NCBI RefSeq assembly: GCF_008905045.1
Contig: NZ_VWMY01000015.1
Coordinates: 110,815-173,400, forward strand
DNA: 62,586 nucleotides
Direction of reading: 5' to 3'
Source: Streptomyces albicerus
Lineage (GTDB): Bacteria; Actinomycetota; Actinomycetes; Streptomycetales; Streptomycetaceae
Part shown: positions 61,534 through 62,586 of the stretch, in pieces
How positions within the stretch are numbered: position 1 is the stretch's first letter
Layout: each line of letters starts with the position of its first letter
Translations under genes and position numbers: made by a program
The notes under the pieces: generated by a model
What the model was told of the DNA's origin: nothing
The model's input: only the letters and a program-made list of their open reading frames with translations
The model's database searches: none

Positions 61534-62298
61534 ATGAGTACGTCAATGGTGAAGGCCGAAGGCGTCCACAAGTCCTTCGGCCCGGTCGAGGTCCTCAAGG
61601 GCATCGACCTCGAAGTGAAGCCCGGCGAGGTCTTCTGCCTCATCGGCCCCTCCGGCTCCGGCAAGTCCACGTTTCTCAGGTGCATCAACCATCTTGAGAA
61701 GGTCAACGCCGGGCGGCTGTACGTCGACGGGCATCTGGTCGGCTACCGCCAGAAGGGCGACAAGCTGTACGAGCTCAAGGACAGCGAGGTCGCGCGGAAG
61801 CGGCGGGACATCGGCATGGTGTTCCAGCGCTTCAACCTGTTCCCGCACATGACGGCGCTCGAGAACATCATGGAGGCGCCGGTCCAGGTCAAGGGCGTCA
61901 GCAGGGCCCAGGCGCGGGAGCGCGCGGCACAGCTCATGGAGCGGGTCGGTCTCGCCGACAAGGCGGGCAGCTACCCGTCCCAGCTGTCCGGCGGCCAGCA
62001 GCAGCGGGTCGCCATCGCACGGGCCCTCGCGATGGACCCGAAGCTGATGCTCTTCGACGAGCCCACCTCGGCCCTCGACCCGGAGCTCGTCGGCGACGTC
62101 CTCGACGTCATGCGCGACCTCGCCGAGTCCGGCATGACGATGATCGTCGTCACCCACGAGATGGGCTTCGCCCGGGAGGTCGGCGACTCGCTGGTCTTCA
62201 TGGACGAGGGCGTGGTGGTCGAATCCGGCCATCCGCGTGACGTGCTGACGAATCCGCAGCATGAGCGGACGCAGTCGTTCCTGTCGAAGGTGCTTTAG
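61534..62298 (+). CDS. amino-acid ABC transporter ATPase
   Basis: A 254-residue ATPase. Walker [10 protein letters not shown] (38-46), signature LSGGQQQR, Walker B LMLFDEP. The gene starts 3 bp after the permease stop. It powers uptake with the permease and lipoprotein; the substrate is most likely glutamate/glutamine or a related amino acid. Confidence 0.96.
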   Translation: MSTSMVKAEGVHKSFGPVEVLKGIDLEVKPGEVFCLIGPSGSGKSTFLRCINHLEKVNAGRLYVDGHLVGYRQKGDKLYELKDSEVARKRRDIGMVFQRFNLFPHMTALENIMEAPVQVKGVSRAQARERAAQLMERVGLADKAGSYPSQLSGGQQQRVAIARALAMDPKLMLFDEPTSALDPELVGDVLDVMRDLAESGMTMIVVTHEMGFAREVGDSLVFMDEGVVVESGHPRDVLTNPQHERTQSFLSKVL

Positions 62299-62320
62299 CC
62301 TCCGGCGGTTGGGCGGCGTT

Positions 62321-62357
62321 CGAAGGGGCGGTACGGAATCTCCGTACCGCCCCTTCG
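62321..62357 (+). terminator. ABC operon terminator
   Basis: A 17-bp stem (CGAAGGGGCGGTACGGA), loop ATC, lies 23 bp past the last stop. Confidence 0.85.
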
Positions 62358-62411
62358 CGTGCCGCGGCCTCTTGGCCGGCGCCAGGCCGGTTTGACGCCT
62401 GCGGGCCGGTG

Positions 62412-62466
62412 GGGGCTGGTCGCGCCCACGCGGCGGAGCCGCATATCGATACAGCCCCGCGCCCCT
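62412..62466 (-). repeat. dispersed 3'-end repeat, copy 10 (interrupted)
   Basis: GGGGCTGGTCGCGC is followed by about 27 bp (CCACGCGG...ATCGATAC) in place of the expected AGTTCC, then CCCGCGCCCCTG. A variant of the repeat carrying a short insert. Confidence 0.7.
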
Positions 62467-62495
62467 GAAAAGCGGGCTGCGCCCCTGCTTTTCAG
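62465..62495 (+). terminator. hairpin joined to repeat copy 10
   Basis: CTGAAAAGC pairs with GCTTTTCAG around a GGGC/GCCC inner stem; the same arrangement as the AurF terminator next to copy 4. Confidence 0.65.
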
Positions 62496-62536
62496 CCCGT
62501 CCGGCGTTTGAGGACGAGGCCGTTCAGGCCGATACG

Positions 62537-62561
62537 GGGGTCTGGGGGCGGAGCCCCCAGG
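62537..62561 (+). repeat. second dispersed hairpin repeat, copy 2
   Basis: Identical to 7810-7834 (GGGGGTC then CTGGGGGC-GGA-GCCCCCAG). The window ends soon after. Confidence 0.8.
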
Positions 62562-62586
62562 GATGGGACGGGTAGGGGCGGCGGGG

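Overview
The window looks like a stretch of Streptomyces chromosome. G+C is very high (about 70% or more by eye), GTG and TTG starts are common, and many genes are translationally coupled through ATGA/GTGA overlaps. It carries two conservon operons, a stand-alone Ku/LigD-polymerase pair, and the actinobacterial E2-E1 fusion form of 2-oxoglutarate dehydrogenase. From memory, the order Ku, LigD-Pol, FtsW/PBP pair, Lon, response regulator/kinase, Kgd, malic enzyme, amino-acid ABC transporter resembles the S. coelicolor core chromosome. No tRNA, rRNA, CRISPR array, prophage or intact insertion sequence was seen.

Layout. 80-4478 (minus): conservon 1, cvnA-B-C-D plus a P450 that lacks the EXXR arginine. 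4809-7689 (plus): a divergent AraC regulator and a ketosynthase with an unusual N-terminal extension. 7884-9877: divergent Ku and LigD-type polymerase (NHEJ). 9959-15392: vanadium haloperoxidase-like protein, NERD protein, a dual-specificity-type phosphatase, a lipoprotein/histidine-kinase pair and a secreted SH3-like protein. 15464-20361: FtsW/RodA plus class B PBP, overlapped tail-to-tail by a NIT-domain kinase. 20551-25880: DUF3291 protein, a divergent pair of diiron proteins with a TetR regulator, a small unknown protein and an NlpC/P60 hydrolase. 25853-31660 (minus): conservon 2, with a StyA-like flavin monooxygenase in place of the P450. 32017-37993: PP2C-like protein, MarR, Lon with a HAIR operator, GNAT and a lipoprotein. 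38045-45202: GAF/PP2C/ATPase regulator, rhomboid-like membrane protein, spermidine-synthase-like protein and a two-component system. 45487-49293: Kgd. 49420-51531 (minus): an unfamiliar three-gene membrane cassette. 51735-56219: DUF6104, an unknown membrane protein, DUF4097/PadR with a clear operator, and an HTH/Clp-N operon with twin operators. 56300-58932 (minus): quinone-oxidoreductase-like protein and NADP-malic enzyme. 59605-62298 (plus): amino-acid ABC transporter.

Themes. Signalling dominates: three CvnA-type or NIT-type kinases, two conservon GTPase modules, two ordinary histidine kinases, and PP2C-type and tyrosine-type phosphatases. Central carbon and nitrogen genes (Kgd, malic enzyme, acidic amino-acid uptake) sit at the right end.

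Non-coding structure is rich. There are ten copies of a dispersed GC-rich 3'-end repeat (one interrupted, one read into a coding sequence) and a 21-22 bp tandem array between malic enzyme and the ABC operon. Several inverted-repeat operators have a plausible cognate regulator next door. The best candidates for something undescribed are the twin-operator HTH/Clp-N operon, the three-gene cassette at 49420-51531, and the helically phased array at 59143-59248.
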